Assembly: GCF_937898925.1 (NCBI RefSeq)
Contig: NZ_CALDKF010000100.1
Location: 1-52,399, forward strand
Source: an uncultured Methanobrevibacter sp.
Lineage (GTDB): Archaea > Methanobacteriota > Methanobacteria > Methanobacteriales > Methanobacteriaceae
DNA: 52,399 nt
Direction of reading: 5' to 3'
Shown here: positions 1-7,753 of the stretch, piece after piece
How positions within the stretch are numbered: the first letter of the stretch is position 1
Layout: each line of letters begins with the position of its first letter
The notes under the pieces: generated by a model
What the model was told of the DNA's origin: nothing
What the model saw: the letters and a program-made list of their open reading frames with translations, nothing else
Databases searched by the model: none
Position numbers and translations under genes: made by a program

Positions 1-1178
1 CCAGCGTGAGCAGCGTTCATCATTTCGACTAAGGTTAAACCAGGAGTGGTTGGTAAGTTTACTTCGTAACCGTATCCACTGTAGTAGTCGTTGAACCATG
101 CGGTAGTTTCTGGGTCTTTAACTTTTCTGTAACCTACGTAATCGGAAGGTAATGCACCCATATCACAAGCACCTTGTACGTTGTTTTGTCCTCTTAATGG
201 GTTTACTCCTCCACCGATTTTACCTAAGTTACCGGTTAACATTGCTAAGTTAGCAGTGGACATTACGTTGTCTGCACCGTGAGAGTGTTCGGTAATACCT
301 AAGGAGTATACAATAGCTGCGTTTTCAGCTTGTGCATATTCAATAGCTACACGTTCAATTTGTTCAGGGTCAGCTTCAGTAATTTCTGCTACTTTGTCAA
401 GGTCGTATTTCATTGCAACTTCTTTCATTTCTTCGTAACCTTTGGTTCTGTTCTTAATGAACTCATCATCTTGTAAACCGTTTTCAATGATGATTTTAAT
501 CATACCGTTCATTAAAGCTACGTCAGTACCGGTTTTGAATTGCATGTATTCATGTGCTAATTTTGCAGTAGGGGTGAATCTTGGGTCTGCTACTACTAAT
601 TTTGCACCGTTTTTAATAGCTCTGATAATTTTACGACCGAATAATGGGTGTGCTTCCATGTTGTTAGAACCAATACAGAAGATGAAATCAGCTTCTTCAA
701 TACTGTCATAACCGTTGGTGGATGCACCGGAACCGAAGGTGGTTGCAAGACCAGCTACAGTAGGACCGTGACAGATACGTGCACAGTGGTCTACGTTTTG
801 AGTACCACATCCAGCTCTTGCTAATTTTTGGGTTATGTAAATGTTTTCGTTAGGAGATCTAGCACATGCATAGAAACCTAATTTGTTAGGGTCAGTGTCA
901 GCATATTTTTTAAGGGTGCTAGCTACTAAGTCTAAAGCTTCATCCCAGGAAGCTTCTCTGAATTCACCATTTTCTTTGATTAACGGAGTAGTTAATCTGT
1001 CTGGGTGGTTAATGAATTGCCATCCAAAGTTACCTTTTGGACATACTTTTCCTTCATTAACAGGGTGTCTTTTCCATGGTTCGACACCAATGATTTTTCC
1101 ATCTTTGACTACAAAGTTAATACCACAACCGGTACCACAGTAAGGACAAATAGATGGTACATATTTTATCTCAACCAT
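1..1178 (-). CDS. fdhA: Formate dehydrogenase alpha subunit (N-terminal 392 residues, cut by window edge)
   Basis: Molybdopterin enzyme that oxidises formate to CO2 and feeds electrons to F420 or heterodisulfide reductase through FdhB. The N-terminus carries a [4Fe-4S] motif, CPYCGTGCG at residues 11-19 with a fourth cysteine in CPKGN near residue 46. The active-site segment HCARICHGP has Cys136 (codon TGT at 771-773) where E. coli FdhF has selenocysteine, so this is a Cys-type enzyme. ATG at 1178 is the only sensible start: the Fe-S motif begins 10 codons later. The gene runs off the left edge, so the C-terminal part and any fdhB are not visible. It follows fdhC on the same strand, but a 593-base gap with its own promoter-like repeats separates them. 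Family assignment is certain; the electron partner is inferred. Confidence 0.95.
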   Translation of the reverse strand, partial: MVEIKYVPSICPYCGTGCGINFVVKDGKIIGVEPWKRHPVNEGKVCPKGNFGWQFINHPDRLTTPLIKENGEFREASWDEALDLVASTLKKYADTDPNKLGFYACARSPNENIYITQKLARAGCGTQNVDHCARICHGPTVAGLATTFGSGASTNGYDSIEEADFIFCIGSNNMEAHPLFGRKIIRAIKNGAKLVVADPRFTPTAKLAHEYMQFKTGTDVALMNGMIKIIIENGLQDDEFIKNRTKGYEEMKEVAMKYDLDKVAEITEADPEQIERVAIEYAQAENAAIVYSLGITEHSHGADNVMSTANLAMLTGNLGKIGGGVNPLRGQNNVQGACDMGALPSDYVGYRKVKDPETTAWFNDYYSGYGYEVNLPTTPGLTLVEMMNAAHA

Positions 1179-1272
1179 TTTATAATCTCCATAATAAAAT
1201 CAAGGTTTTATTTTTGTTTTTGTTTACATATTGGCAAATTCAATTATTGACTAACAACTGAAATTTTAAATA

Positions 1273-1284
1273 ATTATATATTTA
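1273..1284 (-). promoter_or_regulatory. TATA box proposed for fdhA
   Basis: On the minus strand an AATATATAATT stretch lies just downstream of the proximal repeat pair and about 95 bases before the fdhA ATG. Start of transcription about 25 bases on would give a leader of roughly 70 bases. Assigned by sequence and position only. Confidence 0.4.
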
Positions 1285-1411
1285 TTAAAACTTCTTAGAT
1301 ATTGTGAATTGTGTCGAGTATTGTGAATTGTGTCTTATTTTAAGCAATATAATAATTTATTAAAATCTTTTAGGATTATTGTGAATTGTGTCGAGTATTG
1401 TGAATTGTGTC
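1281..1411 (-). repeat. Duplicated repeat module upstream of fdhA (four 15-bp copies, eight ATTGTG hexamers)
   Basis: The 15-mer ATTGTGAATTGTGTC occurs exactly four times, at 1301-1315, 1320-1334, 1378-1392 and 1397-1411. Copies are paired with a GAGT spacer, and the two pairs are 77 bp apart. Each 15-mer holds two ATTGTG hexamers 7 bp apart. Each pair is also flanked by a similar TTTATTAAAA segment (1281-1290 and 1356-1365), so the duplicated unit is about 55 bp and includes a TATA-like element. Read on the fdhA strand, the pairs precede TTTTAATAAAT-type sequence, the expected place for an activator site. The binding protein is unknown. Confidence 0.75.
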
Positions 1412-1638
1412 TATTGTTATAATCCAATAAAAGAATTGACAATAATATTCGAAGTACATAAATAATATAATATTATATTATCATGAAATGTGAAATTTAG
1501 AACTTTAAAAAAAGATCTAAACGTGTTTTAGAAACATTTTATGTCTCTAAAAGAGTATTTGGAATTAAAATTCCTATAAGTATGATTTTCATTCAAATGA
1601 AATTTTTAAAAAAATTTCTAAAAACTTTAATAAATTAT

Positions 1639-1700
1639 GTAAATACTTATTGATATTTGAATTAAATAGGTTTCGCTCAAATATTTCAATAAGTAAATAC
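1639..1700. repeat. Imperfect inverted repeat between fdhC and fdhA
   Basis: Arms at about 1639-1660 and 1677-1700 (core ACTTATTGATATTTGA against TCAAATATTTCAATAAGT) around a 16-base loop, 72-133 bases after the fdhC stop. A second small hairpin (1708-1714 with 1719-1725) lies between it and fdhC. This could end fdhC transcripts or stabilise processed ends; there is no clear T-tract. Confidence 0.5.
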
Positions 1701-1771
1701 AAATTTAGGGATTTATAAAAATCCTTTGTGTTTGACTAATAGAATATTAGATCCAAACTGATTTTGTACAT

Positions 1772-2593
1772 TTAGTCACGTAAGTATACGAACCAGTATG
1801 CACATGCTACAAATACTGCAGCACCAACGATGTTACCTAAGGTTACAGGTATTAAGTTGTTGATGAAGAATTGTGCCCAGGTTACTTCAGCACCTAAGAA
1901 GATACCTAATGGGATGAAGAACATGTTTGCGACACTGTGCTCAAATCCAATACATACAAACGCCATGATTGGGAACCAAATACCGAAGAATTTACCTACT
2001 ACATCATCAGCTGCGTTAGCTAAGTATACTGCTAAACATACTAACCAGTTACAACCAATACCTCTAAGGAAACATTGTACCCAAGTTAAAGAAGCAGTTG
2101 ATTTTCCAGCTGCCATGAAGGTAGCTCCACCTAAAGCTTTGGTGTTAGCAATGGTAATTGCACCGCCAGCGAATGCTTCAGGTACCATAATACCAGTTGC
2201 GTAAGCAAGTACGTAAGCAACAAAGAGACCACCGACTAAGTTGAAAACCCAACTTCCAACCCAGTTTTTGAGTAATCCCATAATATCAGTTTTACCATCT
2301 AAAAGACCCATAGTCATAAACATTACGTCACCAGTGAATAACTCAGATCCACAGATAACAACCATAATTAAACCTACAGGGAACACTCCCCCGAAGATCA
2401 ATTTAGAAATACCTATTGGTACGCCACCAGCTACTGCACCAGTGTTTGCTACTTCTGCAAGTAATCCACCAAATGCAATGTAAGCACCTGCTAAGAAACC
2501 TAAAACAGCAAGTTTTAATATAGGCATTTCACCTTTTGCGGTAGCTGCAGATGCAATTGCTTTTGCAGTATCTGCAGGACTTTTAAAACTCAT
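1772..2593 (-). CDS. fdhC: Formate transporter FdhC (FNT family)
   Basis: Integral membrane channel of the formate/nitrite transporter family, bringing formate to the cytoplasmic formate dehydrogenase. The 273-residue product has the expected length and six hydrophobic segments rich in Gly and Ala. FNT-like features include the N-terminal SPADTAKAIASAA segment, a segment reading LAVLGFLAGAYIAFGG, and a late GFEHSVANMFFIPLG segment that carries the family's conserved pore histidine region. The ATG at 2593 is preferred over a TTG 14 codons upstream because AGAGGTTGA lies directly before it. fdhC-fdhA order matches the fdhCAB arrangement of Methanobacterium formicicum, but the long gap to fdhA is unusual. 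Confidence 0.95.
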   Translation of the reverse strand: MSFKSPADTAKAIASAATAKGEMPILKLAVLGFLAGAYIAFGGLLAEVANTGAVAGGVPIGISKLIFGGVFPVGLIMVVICGSELFTGDVMFMTMGLLDGKTDIMGLLKNWVGSWVFNLVGGLFVAYVLAYATGIMVPEAFAGGAITIANTKALGGATFMAAGKSTASLTWVQCFLRGIGCNWLVCLAVYLANAADDVVGKFFGIWFPIMAFVCIGFEHSVANMFFIPLGIFLGAEVTWAQFFINNLIPVTLGNIVGAAVFVACAYWFVYLRD

Positions 2594-2637
2594 ATATCTC
2601 AACCTCTTTTTTAAATTATCCCATATAATAATCAATA

Positions 2638-2673
2638 CTCTCGAGGTTTATGTCAAACCTTACATAAAGAGAG
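2638..2673. promoter_or_regulatory. Stem-loop in the fdhC leader
   Basis: Nested inverted repeat: outer CTCTC/GAGAG (2638-2642 with 2669-2673) and inner AGGTTT/AAACCT (2644-2649 with 2655-2660). It lies between the fdhC start and its proposed TATA box, so it would be in the leader RNA or serve as a DNA operator. Function unknown. Confidence 0.4.
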
Positions 2674-2734
2674 CATTAATTATAATTATTTATCATTCAT
2701 ATAAAAAGACTTTGCTATTAAAATGAAAACAAAA

Positions 2735-2744
2735 CATTTATATA
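2735..2744 (-). promoter_or_regulatory. TATA box proposed for fdhC
   Basis: TATATAAATG on the minus strand, about 145 bases upstream of the fdhC ATG. Predicted leader about 120 bases, containing the stem-loop at 2638-2673. Confidence 0.5.
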
Positions 2745-3252
2745 GTGAGAATGTTCATTTTTACAAAAAGAAATTTGTTTCATATCGATATAAAAATATC
2801 AAAAAATTAAAAAATATTCAATTTGTTCATATTTATTTAAGAAGCATGGTAAAATAAATAATAAAAAAATAGTTTCCTTAAATGAAAAATTAATAAATTA
2901 ATACTATATAAAAATATATTCATATTGATAAATCATGATAAATTAAAATACCTTAATAAAAACACTTAAAAATGTTAAAAAATCATAAAAACAGTTATTT
3001 TATGAATATAATTAAATTTCATATCATTAAAATAACATAAATAAGCAAATACCTTACGAACATAAAAAACATATCAATGGGAATAACGCATTAAAAAAAC
3101 CTTAGAATCATTTGAATAAATACAAACAGTTAACCCGATTAAATTATTTATTTGGCTAAAATAAAGGAAAATACCTCAACATGAAAGCTATTTATAAAAC
3201 GATAGAAAAAATTTTAAAAAAATAATTTTTGTTGAATGAGACCTTATCCCCA

Positions 3253-3304
3253 AAATCATGACAAATCATGATAAATCATGATAAATTATGAAAAATTATG
3301 ATGA
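3253..3304. repeat. Five tandem 10-bp repeats centred on TCATGA
   Basis: Units ending ATCATG or ATTATG recur at exact 10-bp steps (ATG ends at 3260, 3270, 3280, 3290 and 3300). The first three are AAATCATGAY and the last two are degenerate. TCATGA is itself a palindrome. A 10-bp period puts every unit on one face of the helix. It lies about 660 bases upstream of fdhC and 142 bases past the FmdE-like stop. Confidence 0.6.
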
Positions 3305-3445
3305 TATAACCTAATAAATAGCAATGAATCATTAACAATGATATTTAGAAAAATATAAAGAAAAAATTAAGAAAGAATACAGTGAAAAGAGAAAGAAAAT
3401 ATTAAGAAAGATTAGAAGAAGATTATTAGAAATTTTTAAATTTAC

Positions 3446-4018
3446 TTAATCATCAATGACTTCATAATATGCTCCCTCTGCACATGGTATGCATACTGGC
3501 TTTCCACCACGATTCAAGTGACGGCCATCAGTGATCTTCTCACCGCAAACTGAACAGAATACACTGGTATGTGGCTTACCTGGCATTTGGGAAGGATTCA
3601 ATTCAACATGAACTTTTTCAACTTTGAATAATTCCTCAGCAGGAGTTCTTTTAAACCTTTCAATCATTTCATCTTTGGTTTCTTTTATTTTTTCTTGCTT
3701 GTTGGCATCTGCATCGGAAACCCTAATTGCTTCACCAGTATCCATATTATAGAAAGTTACAGCAAACTTGCCGTAATACATTTGCTTTAGGGACCTTTTC
3801 CCCATAGTGCATTTGGTGACGGATTGAACTGCATCCGCCATACATCTATCAATTTCTAAAAATACAATCAGGTTCTTATGACGCTTGTTTAATTCAAAGC
3901 CCATCAATTCCATACCATACATTGCAAGCTTAGTTCCAATGGCTATTCCTCCGCAGATTTCTCCATGAAATTCCCCTGCTTTAGCCAATTGTTCCTCATA
4001 GTCTTCTACACTTACCAT
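3446..4018 (-). CDS. FmdE-family protein (formylmethanofuran dehydrogenase subunit E-like) with C-terminal zinc finger
   Basis: The 190-residue product has the FmdE N-terminal pattern, FHGEICGGIAIGTKLA, with a conserved His and Cys near residues 16-20. A second conserved region reads GKRSLKQMYYGKFAVTFY. A zinc-ribbon-like tail (CSVCGEKI...CIPCAEG) has two CxxC pairs. FmdE was named from the molybdenum formylmethanofuran dehydrogenase operon, but the family is broad and its biochemical role is not settled. ATG at 4018 is chosen over one 8 codons upstream because GGGTGT precedes it. It lies 118 bases downstream of the hexulose-phosphate isomerase gene on the same strand and upstream of fdhC-fdhA, suggesting a C1-metabolism link. 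The function is an inference from family and context. Confidence 0.85.
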   Translation of the reverse strand: MVSVEDYEEQLAKAGEFHGEICGGIAIGTKLAMYGMELMGFELNKRHKNLIVFLEIDRCMADAVQSVTKCTMGKRSLKQMYYGKFAVTFYNMDTGEAIRVSDADANKQEKIKETKDEMIERFKRTPAEELFKVEKVHVELNPSQMPGKPHTSVFCSVCGEKITDGRHLNRGGKPVCIPCAEGAYYEVIDD

Positions 4019-4136
4019 ATTAACACCCTTTATAAAAATCATAGAAAATTAGAAAAAAAATTGAAAAATAAAAAAATGGAATCCAATCTATTGGAAATGA
4101 AAAATTAAAAAAAAGAAAAAAGAAAAATTAGTAGGC

Positions 4137-4727
4137 TTATTCTAAAACAGTATGCCTATTTTTCAAGTCCTCTTCAGTTTTTCCCATAGCTTCCATCAAT
4201 TCAGAAACCAAACCGTCAAGGAAAACCAATGAAGTCAATTCAAAAGCAGTCCCAAGAGGAGTCAAGGAAGTGTAATTTCCTTTGATTTGTCTTTTAAGGT
4301 AGTTTTCATCATCCACTTCAACTTTTGTTCTACCTTTTACATGAATGATTCCATCTGCCAATTGGCCTAAACTGCTTTCTGGATAAGAGGTCAATGCCAA
4401 TACTTTTGCACCTCTTTTTTTAGAAATCTTAGCAGCGGTTACGATAGTGTTGGTCTCACCAGAACCGGAAATAGCTAAAATGCAATCTCCTGCATTGATA
4501 GCCGGGGAAATGGTTTCACCTACAACATAGGAACTTAAGCCTAAGTGCATCAATCTCATTGCAAATGCTTTAGCTGCAAGCCCGGATCTACCTGCACCAG
4601 TTACAAAGATGTTGTCTGCAGTTGTAATAATTTCAATAAAATTTTCTATATCCTCTTCAACTAAATACTCTTCTGCATCACGAATATTGTCTAAAATTGC
4701 CTCGATTGCTGATAACATAAACTCCAT
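4137..4727 (-). CDS. phi: 6-phospho-3-hexuloisomerase
   Basis: A single SIS domain of 196 residues, the normal length for PHI. The phosphosugar-binding segment shows as TGAGRSGLAAKAFAMRL and a second conserved loop as AISGSGETNT. PHI interconverts hexulose 6-phosphate and fructose 6-phosphate. Archaea without the oxidative pentose phosphate pathway use it with hexulose-phosphate synthase to make ribulose 5-phosphate. ATG at 4727 follows GGTAGAG; a second in-frame ATG three codons later is also possible. The partner synthase (often fused to formaldehyde-activating enzyme in methanogens) is not in the window. The divergent regulator begins 238 bases away. Confidence 0.92.
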   Translation of the reverse strand: MEFMLSAIEAILDNIRDAEEYLVEEDIENFIEIITTADNIFVTGAGRSGLAAKAFAMRLMHLGLSSYVVGETISPAINAGDCILAISGSGETNTIVTAAKISKKRGAKVLALTSYPESSLGQLADGIIHVKGRTKVEVDDENYLKRQIKGNYTSLTPLGTAFELTSLVFLDGLVSELMEAMGKTEEDLKNRHTVLE

Positions 4728-4920
4728 TTAAATCTCTACCTAAACTTAATACATAATTTCAATAATTATTTAACTCAAAAAGCATATGAAAACTAATTAA
4801 AAAAACAAAAATTTACTTGATAAATATTTTGAAATTAGATAATAATATTATATTCATTAAGATATTTAAAATTAATCAGTGCCCCAAAATCAAAAAGTTT
4901 TTTTAATATTTTCAATAAAA

Positions 4921-4936
4921 GAAAATATATATTTTC
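4921..4936. promoter_or_regulatory. Perfect 16-bp palindrome containing the TATA box of the regulator gene
   Basis: GAAAATATATATTTTC reads the same on both strands and overlaps the TATA element about 30-45 bases before the ATG at 4966. A dimeric regulator bound here would block TBP, so autorepression is a natural guess. AT-rich palindromes arise easily by chance, so confidence is limited. Confidence 0.4.
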
Positions 4937-4965
4937 AAAACAAAAATGGGGTTTAGAGGGATTGA

Positions 4966-5901
4966 ATGCCAAATCGCGAAAATCAAAATCAGGATGGCTT
5001 TAACAATAATGAAAAGAACATCATTAGACCTGAGATTGGAATTGAAATAGATGGGATATCCTTAAATTACAAGTTCTTTGAAACCTTGGAATCATTGTCA
5101 AAAACATATTCCCAAAGAAAGACTGCAAAGGAATTGAAAGTGTCTCACTCCGTGCTTAACAGAAGAATCAAAAACGCAGAAGACAAGCTTGGTGAGAAAC
5201 TGGTCATTACCGTAGGTTCCGGTTCAGAATTGAGCGAAAAGGGATATGAACTCTTGGACCTTTACTACAAATACAAAAACCGATTGGAAGATAGAGAAGA
5301 GATCATAATCGCTGGAGGGCACATCATTACAGGCCTTCTACAGGCAATCAGCTATGACTTGCCATTTAAGACATTGATTTACAGCAGTGATGATGAAAGT
5401 GCATATGAACTTGCAAAAAAGGATTTAGTAGACATTTTAGCATTAGACGACCCTTTACTCGCTTTTGAAAATGACTTGAACTTTACAGCTATCGCTTATG
5501 ACCATCTAGTACTGATTTCCCCAAACCATGGAAAAACAATTGAAAAGATAGAAGATTTGGAAGGCTTGAAATTCATTGGAGTTAAAGGAAGTGCCCAAAG
5601 GTTAGCATGGAGCACCTTAAGACAGGAAAACATTAATTTTACAATAGATAGGGAAGTGAAATCACAATTTGATGCATTCAAGATTGTTAGAAACTCTGAT
5701 GAATACTATACTTTCTTAAACGCAAGCTATTTCAACGGAAATGAAATCCTAAAAAATGAAACCCGCCACGTAATAAGTTTGGTTCAAATAAATGATACAA
5801 AAGATGACATTTATAATTTGATTGAATATTTACTTTTTGATGGGCAAATAAAAATAGGAGAACAAGGATTTATTCCTATGAAACCTTGGAAAACTAGATA
5901 A
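4966..5901 (+). CDS. HTH regulator with a C-terminal periplasmic-binding-protein-like ligand domain (ModE/LysR-like)
   Basis: A 311-residue protein. Residues about 35-85 form a winged HTH of the LysR/ModE N-terminal type (TAKELKVSHSVLNRRIKNAE followed by a LSEKGYELL wing). Residues about 105-300 resemble the PBP-like domain that archaea fuse to such HTHs, with DILALDDPLL and DLEGLKFIGVKGSAQRL segments. Related fusions are thought to sense oxyanions such as molybdate or tungstate, but the ligand here cannot be read from sequence. ATG at 4966 follows GAGGGATTG, with a very short leader predicted from the TATA box. It is transcribed away from the PHI/FmdE-like/fdh genes, making those plausible targets; the formate enzyme needs a molybdopterin metal. 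That link is inference. Confidence 0.75.
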   Translation: MPNRENQNQDGFNNNEKNIIRPEIGIEIDGISLNYKFFETLESLSKTYSQRKTAKELKVSHSVLNRRIKNAEDKLGEKLVITVGSGSELSEKGYELLDLYYKYKNRLEDREEIIIAGGHIITGLLQAISYDLPFKTLIYSSDDESAYELAKKDLVDILALDDPLLAFENDLNFTAIAYDHLVLISPNHGKTIEKIEDLEGLKFIGVKGSAQRLAWSTLRQENINFTIDREVKSQFDAFKIVRNSDEYYTFLNASYFNGNEILKNETRHVISLVQINDTKDDIYNLIEYLLFDGQIKIGEQGFIPMKPWKTR

Positions 5902-5966
5902 CTATTAAATAAAAATAATAGAAAAAATATAGAAAATAGAATAAAAAGCTAAATAAAAAAAGAAAA

Positions 5967-5989
5967 TAAGTTTCATTAAATGAAACTTA
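5967..5989 (-). terminator. Terminator-like hairpin after thiC
   Basis: Arms TAAGTTTCATT and AATGAAACTTA (11 bp, one central base) just past the thiC stop. On the minus strand it is followed by TTTTCTTTTTTT. The convergent regulator gene ends at 5901, so it separates two converging transcripts. Confidence 0.65.
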
Positions 5990-5997
5990 ATACCCAC

Positions 5998-7296
5998 TTA
6001 TTTTATTAAATCAGAATCAGATTGATCTAACCATTGATTTACTATTTTTACAGCACAATAGTTACCGCACATTGTACAGGTGTCCTCCTCTTCAGGAGGT
6101 CTTTCATCTCTTTTTGCACGTGCAGCTTCTGGGAACATTGCACATTCGTATTGAGCTTCCCAATCTAATCTTTTTCTTGCTTCAGCCATAGCCAAGTCTT
6201 GAGAACCATCGATTTGACCGCTAGCCAAGTCACCTGCATATGCACCGATTCTAGTTGCAATTACACCTTCTTTTACATCTTCAGGGGATGGTAAAGCCAA
6301 GTGTTCTGCAGGAGTTACATAACAGATGAAGTCTGCTCCAGCTTTTGCAGAAGATGCTGCACCAATAGCGGATACGATATGGTCGTAACCAGGCGCCACA
6401 TCACATACAATAGGTCCTAACATATAGAAAGGAGCATTGGAACACATTTTCTTTTGAATCATTACATTGGTTGGAATTTCATTGATTGGTATGTGGCCTG
6501 GCCCTTCAATCATACATTGCACACCAGCATCACGGGATCTGTCAATCAATTCTCCTAAAATAATCAATTCTTGAATTTGAGCCCTATCGGTTGAATCAGC
6601 AATGGAACCTGCTCTCATACCATTTGCAAGGGAAAGAACCACATCATGTTCCTTTGCAATTTCCAATACATAATCAAAGTTAGAGTATAATGGATTTTCC
6701 TTTTCATTTTCTACAATCCAACCGGACATGAATGATCCTCCACGGGATACGAGTCCAGTTACACGGCCTTGTCTTTTAAGTCTTGTCAATGTTTCAATAT
6801 TGATACTGCTGTGAACAGCCATGAAGTCAATACCGTCTTTTGCTTGCTTTTCAATGGTATTGAATAAGTCATCTTCATCCATGTAAATTACAGAACCATG
6901 CTCTCTAATGCTTTCAATTGCTGCTTGGTATACAGGTACTGAACCTACAGGAAGTGGGGACATGTCTAAAACTCTGTTTCTTATTACATCCAAGTCTCCA
7001 CCAATACTCAATTCCATCAAACAGTCAGCACCATGATCAATTGCAATTTGTGCTTTCAATACTTCTTCATCAAAGTTTACGATATCTGTAGAGGTTCCTA
7101 CAGTTGCATTTACTTTTGTTCTAAGTCCTGCACCGATACCGGATGCTTCAATATCCCTGTTTACATTAGATGGGATTACAATGGTACCGTTTGCAACAGA
7201 CCTTAAGATAAAATCTTCGCTAACTCCTTCAATTTTAGCGACATGTTTCATTTCTTCTGTTAATATTCCTTTTTTTGCATCACTTATTTGTGTCAT
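5998..7296 (-). CDS. thiC: Phosphomethylpyrimidine synthase ThiC
   Basis: Radical-SAM enzyme that rearranges aminoimidazole ribotide into hydroxymethylpyrimidine phosphate for thiamine. The 432-residue length is typical of archaeal ThiC without the N-terminal extension of many bacterial forms. Recognised blocks include IPSNVNRDIEASGIG, GTSTDIVNFDEEV, MAVHSSI and QCMIEGPGHIPINEIPTN. The C-terminal cluster motif is C407-x2-C410-x3-C414 (CTMCGNYC), one residue shorter than the CX2CX4C of many bacterial enzymes. ATG at 7296 follows GGGGAGATC. No TPP riboswitch signature was seen upstream; a dyad and TATA box about 230-280 bases upstream suggest protein control. Confidence 0.97.
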   Translation of the reverse strand: MTQISDAKKGILTEEMKHVAKIEGVSEDFILRSVANGTIVIPSNVNRDIEASGIGAGLRTKVNATVGTSTDIVNFDEEVLKAQIAIDHGADCLMELSIGGDLDVIRNRVLDMSPLPVGSVPVYQAAIESIREHGSVIYMDEDDLFNTIEKQAKDGIDFMAVHSSINIETLTRLKRQGRVTGLVSRGGSFMSGWIVENEKENPLYSNFDYVLEIAKEHDVVLSLANGMRAGSIADSTDRAQIQELIILGELIDRSRDAGVQCMIEGPGHIPINEIPTNVMIQKKMCSNAPFYMLGPIVCDVAPGYDHIVSAIGAASSAKAGADFICYVTPAEHLALPSPEDVKEGVIATRIGAYAGDLASGQIDGSQDLAMAEARKRLDWEAQYECAMFPEAARAKRDERPPEEEDTCTMCGNYCAVKIVNQWLDQSDSDLIK

Positions 7297-7527
7297 TAAT
7301 AGATCTCCCCATATTTTGATTATGCTAGATTATTATAAAATCAATTTCTTTAGAATCCTTTATTTCTTTAAATTATGTTGAGGAATCGTTTAATTTAAAT
7401 TCAAATATATTTTATTAAAGTAAAGTTAAATTTAATTCTATTTTGCTTGATTTTATAATTTTATTTAATGTATTTCATCTAATATAAACATATCTATTTA
7501 ATCTGTCCTTTATTTGCAAAATAAATC

Positions 7528-7535
7528 ATTTATAA
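7528..7535 (-). promoter_or_regulatory. TATA box proposed for thiC
   Basis: TTATAAAT on the minus strand, 13 bases downstream of the 30-bp dyad. It predicts a start near 7505 and a long leader of about 210 bases. A second TATA-like stretch (TTTATAATA) near 7330-7345 could give a shorter leader. Confidence 0.45.
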
Positions 7536-7547
7536 GCCTTTTTTATC

Positions 7548-7577
7548 AAATACCTTTGATATATATCAAATGTATTT
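7548..7577. promoter_or_regulatory. Near-perfect 30-bp dyad upstream of thiC
   Basis: The core TTTGATATATATCAAA is a perfect 16-bp palindrome, and flanks AAATAC/GTATTT extend the symmetry to 30 bp with one mismatched pair. A further TATCAAA half-site begins at 7544. It sits directly upstream of the proposed thiC TATA box, where archaeal activators or repressors bind. Archaeal thiamine genes are known to be controlled by HTH-ThiN (ThiR-type) regulators in some lineages; none is visible here. Confidence 0.55.
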
Positions 7578-7753
7578 TATTAAATTTTAAGTGTTTTAAA
7601 AATAGGTTATGAAAATTAAAAAATTAAAAAAAGATATGCGAAAGAAAATAAATGAAATTAAAGATCGAAGATATATGAAAAAATTGAAAAAATAAAAAAT
7701 AGAATTTAATATAATAAAAAAAGAAAGATAAAAAAAGTAAAAAGAATGATAGA

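Larger units (their letters stand above)
2594..3445. other. 852-base AT-rich gap between fdhC and the FmdE-like gene
   Basis: No coding sequence is supported here. It holds the fdhC promoter at its left end, a phased TCATGA repeat at 3253-3304, and one more copy of the same motif near 2928-2946 (GATAAATCATGATAAATTA). A decamer AAATACCTTA recurs at 2946 and 3047, with a variant at 3169; this may be chance in such AT-rich DNA. Confidence 0.6.
7297..7753. other. 457-base gap between the PfkB kinase and thiC
   Basis: Holds the thiC promoter, its dyad and a long AT-rich leader. The ends near 7620-7750 are A-rich, consistent with T-rich 3' sequence of the kinase transcript. Searched by eye for TPP riboswitch core motifs (CTGAGA, ACCTGA): none found. 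Confidence 0.5.

Noticed and set aside
771..773. Selenocysteine at the FdhA active site
   Set aside because: The codon is TGT (Cys), not TGA.
1301..1411. CRISPR-like array at the fdhA repeats
   Set aside because: Repeats are 15 bp with 4-base and 43-base gaps and are part of a duplicated promoter; there are no regular spacers.
2241..2483. Plus-strand ORFs opposite fdhC
   Set aside because: Composition is the antisense of a membrane protein; the minus-strand FNT gene explains the region.
7297..7753. Possible TPP riboswitch upstream of thiC
   Set aside because: No CTGAGA or ACCTGA-type core seen on the thiC strand; the region is AT-rich without the expected helices. A covariance-model scan would settle it.
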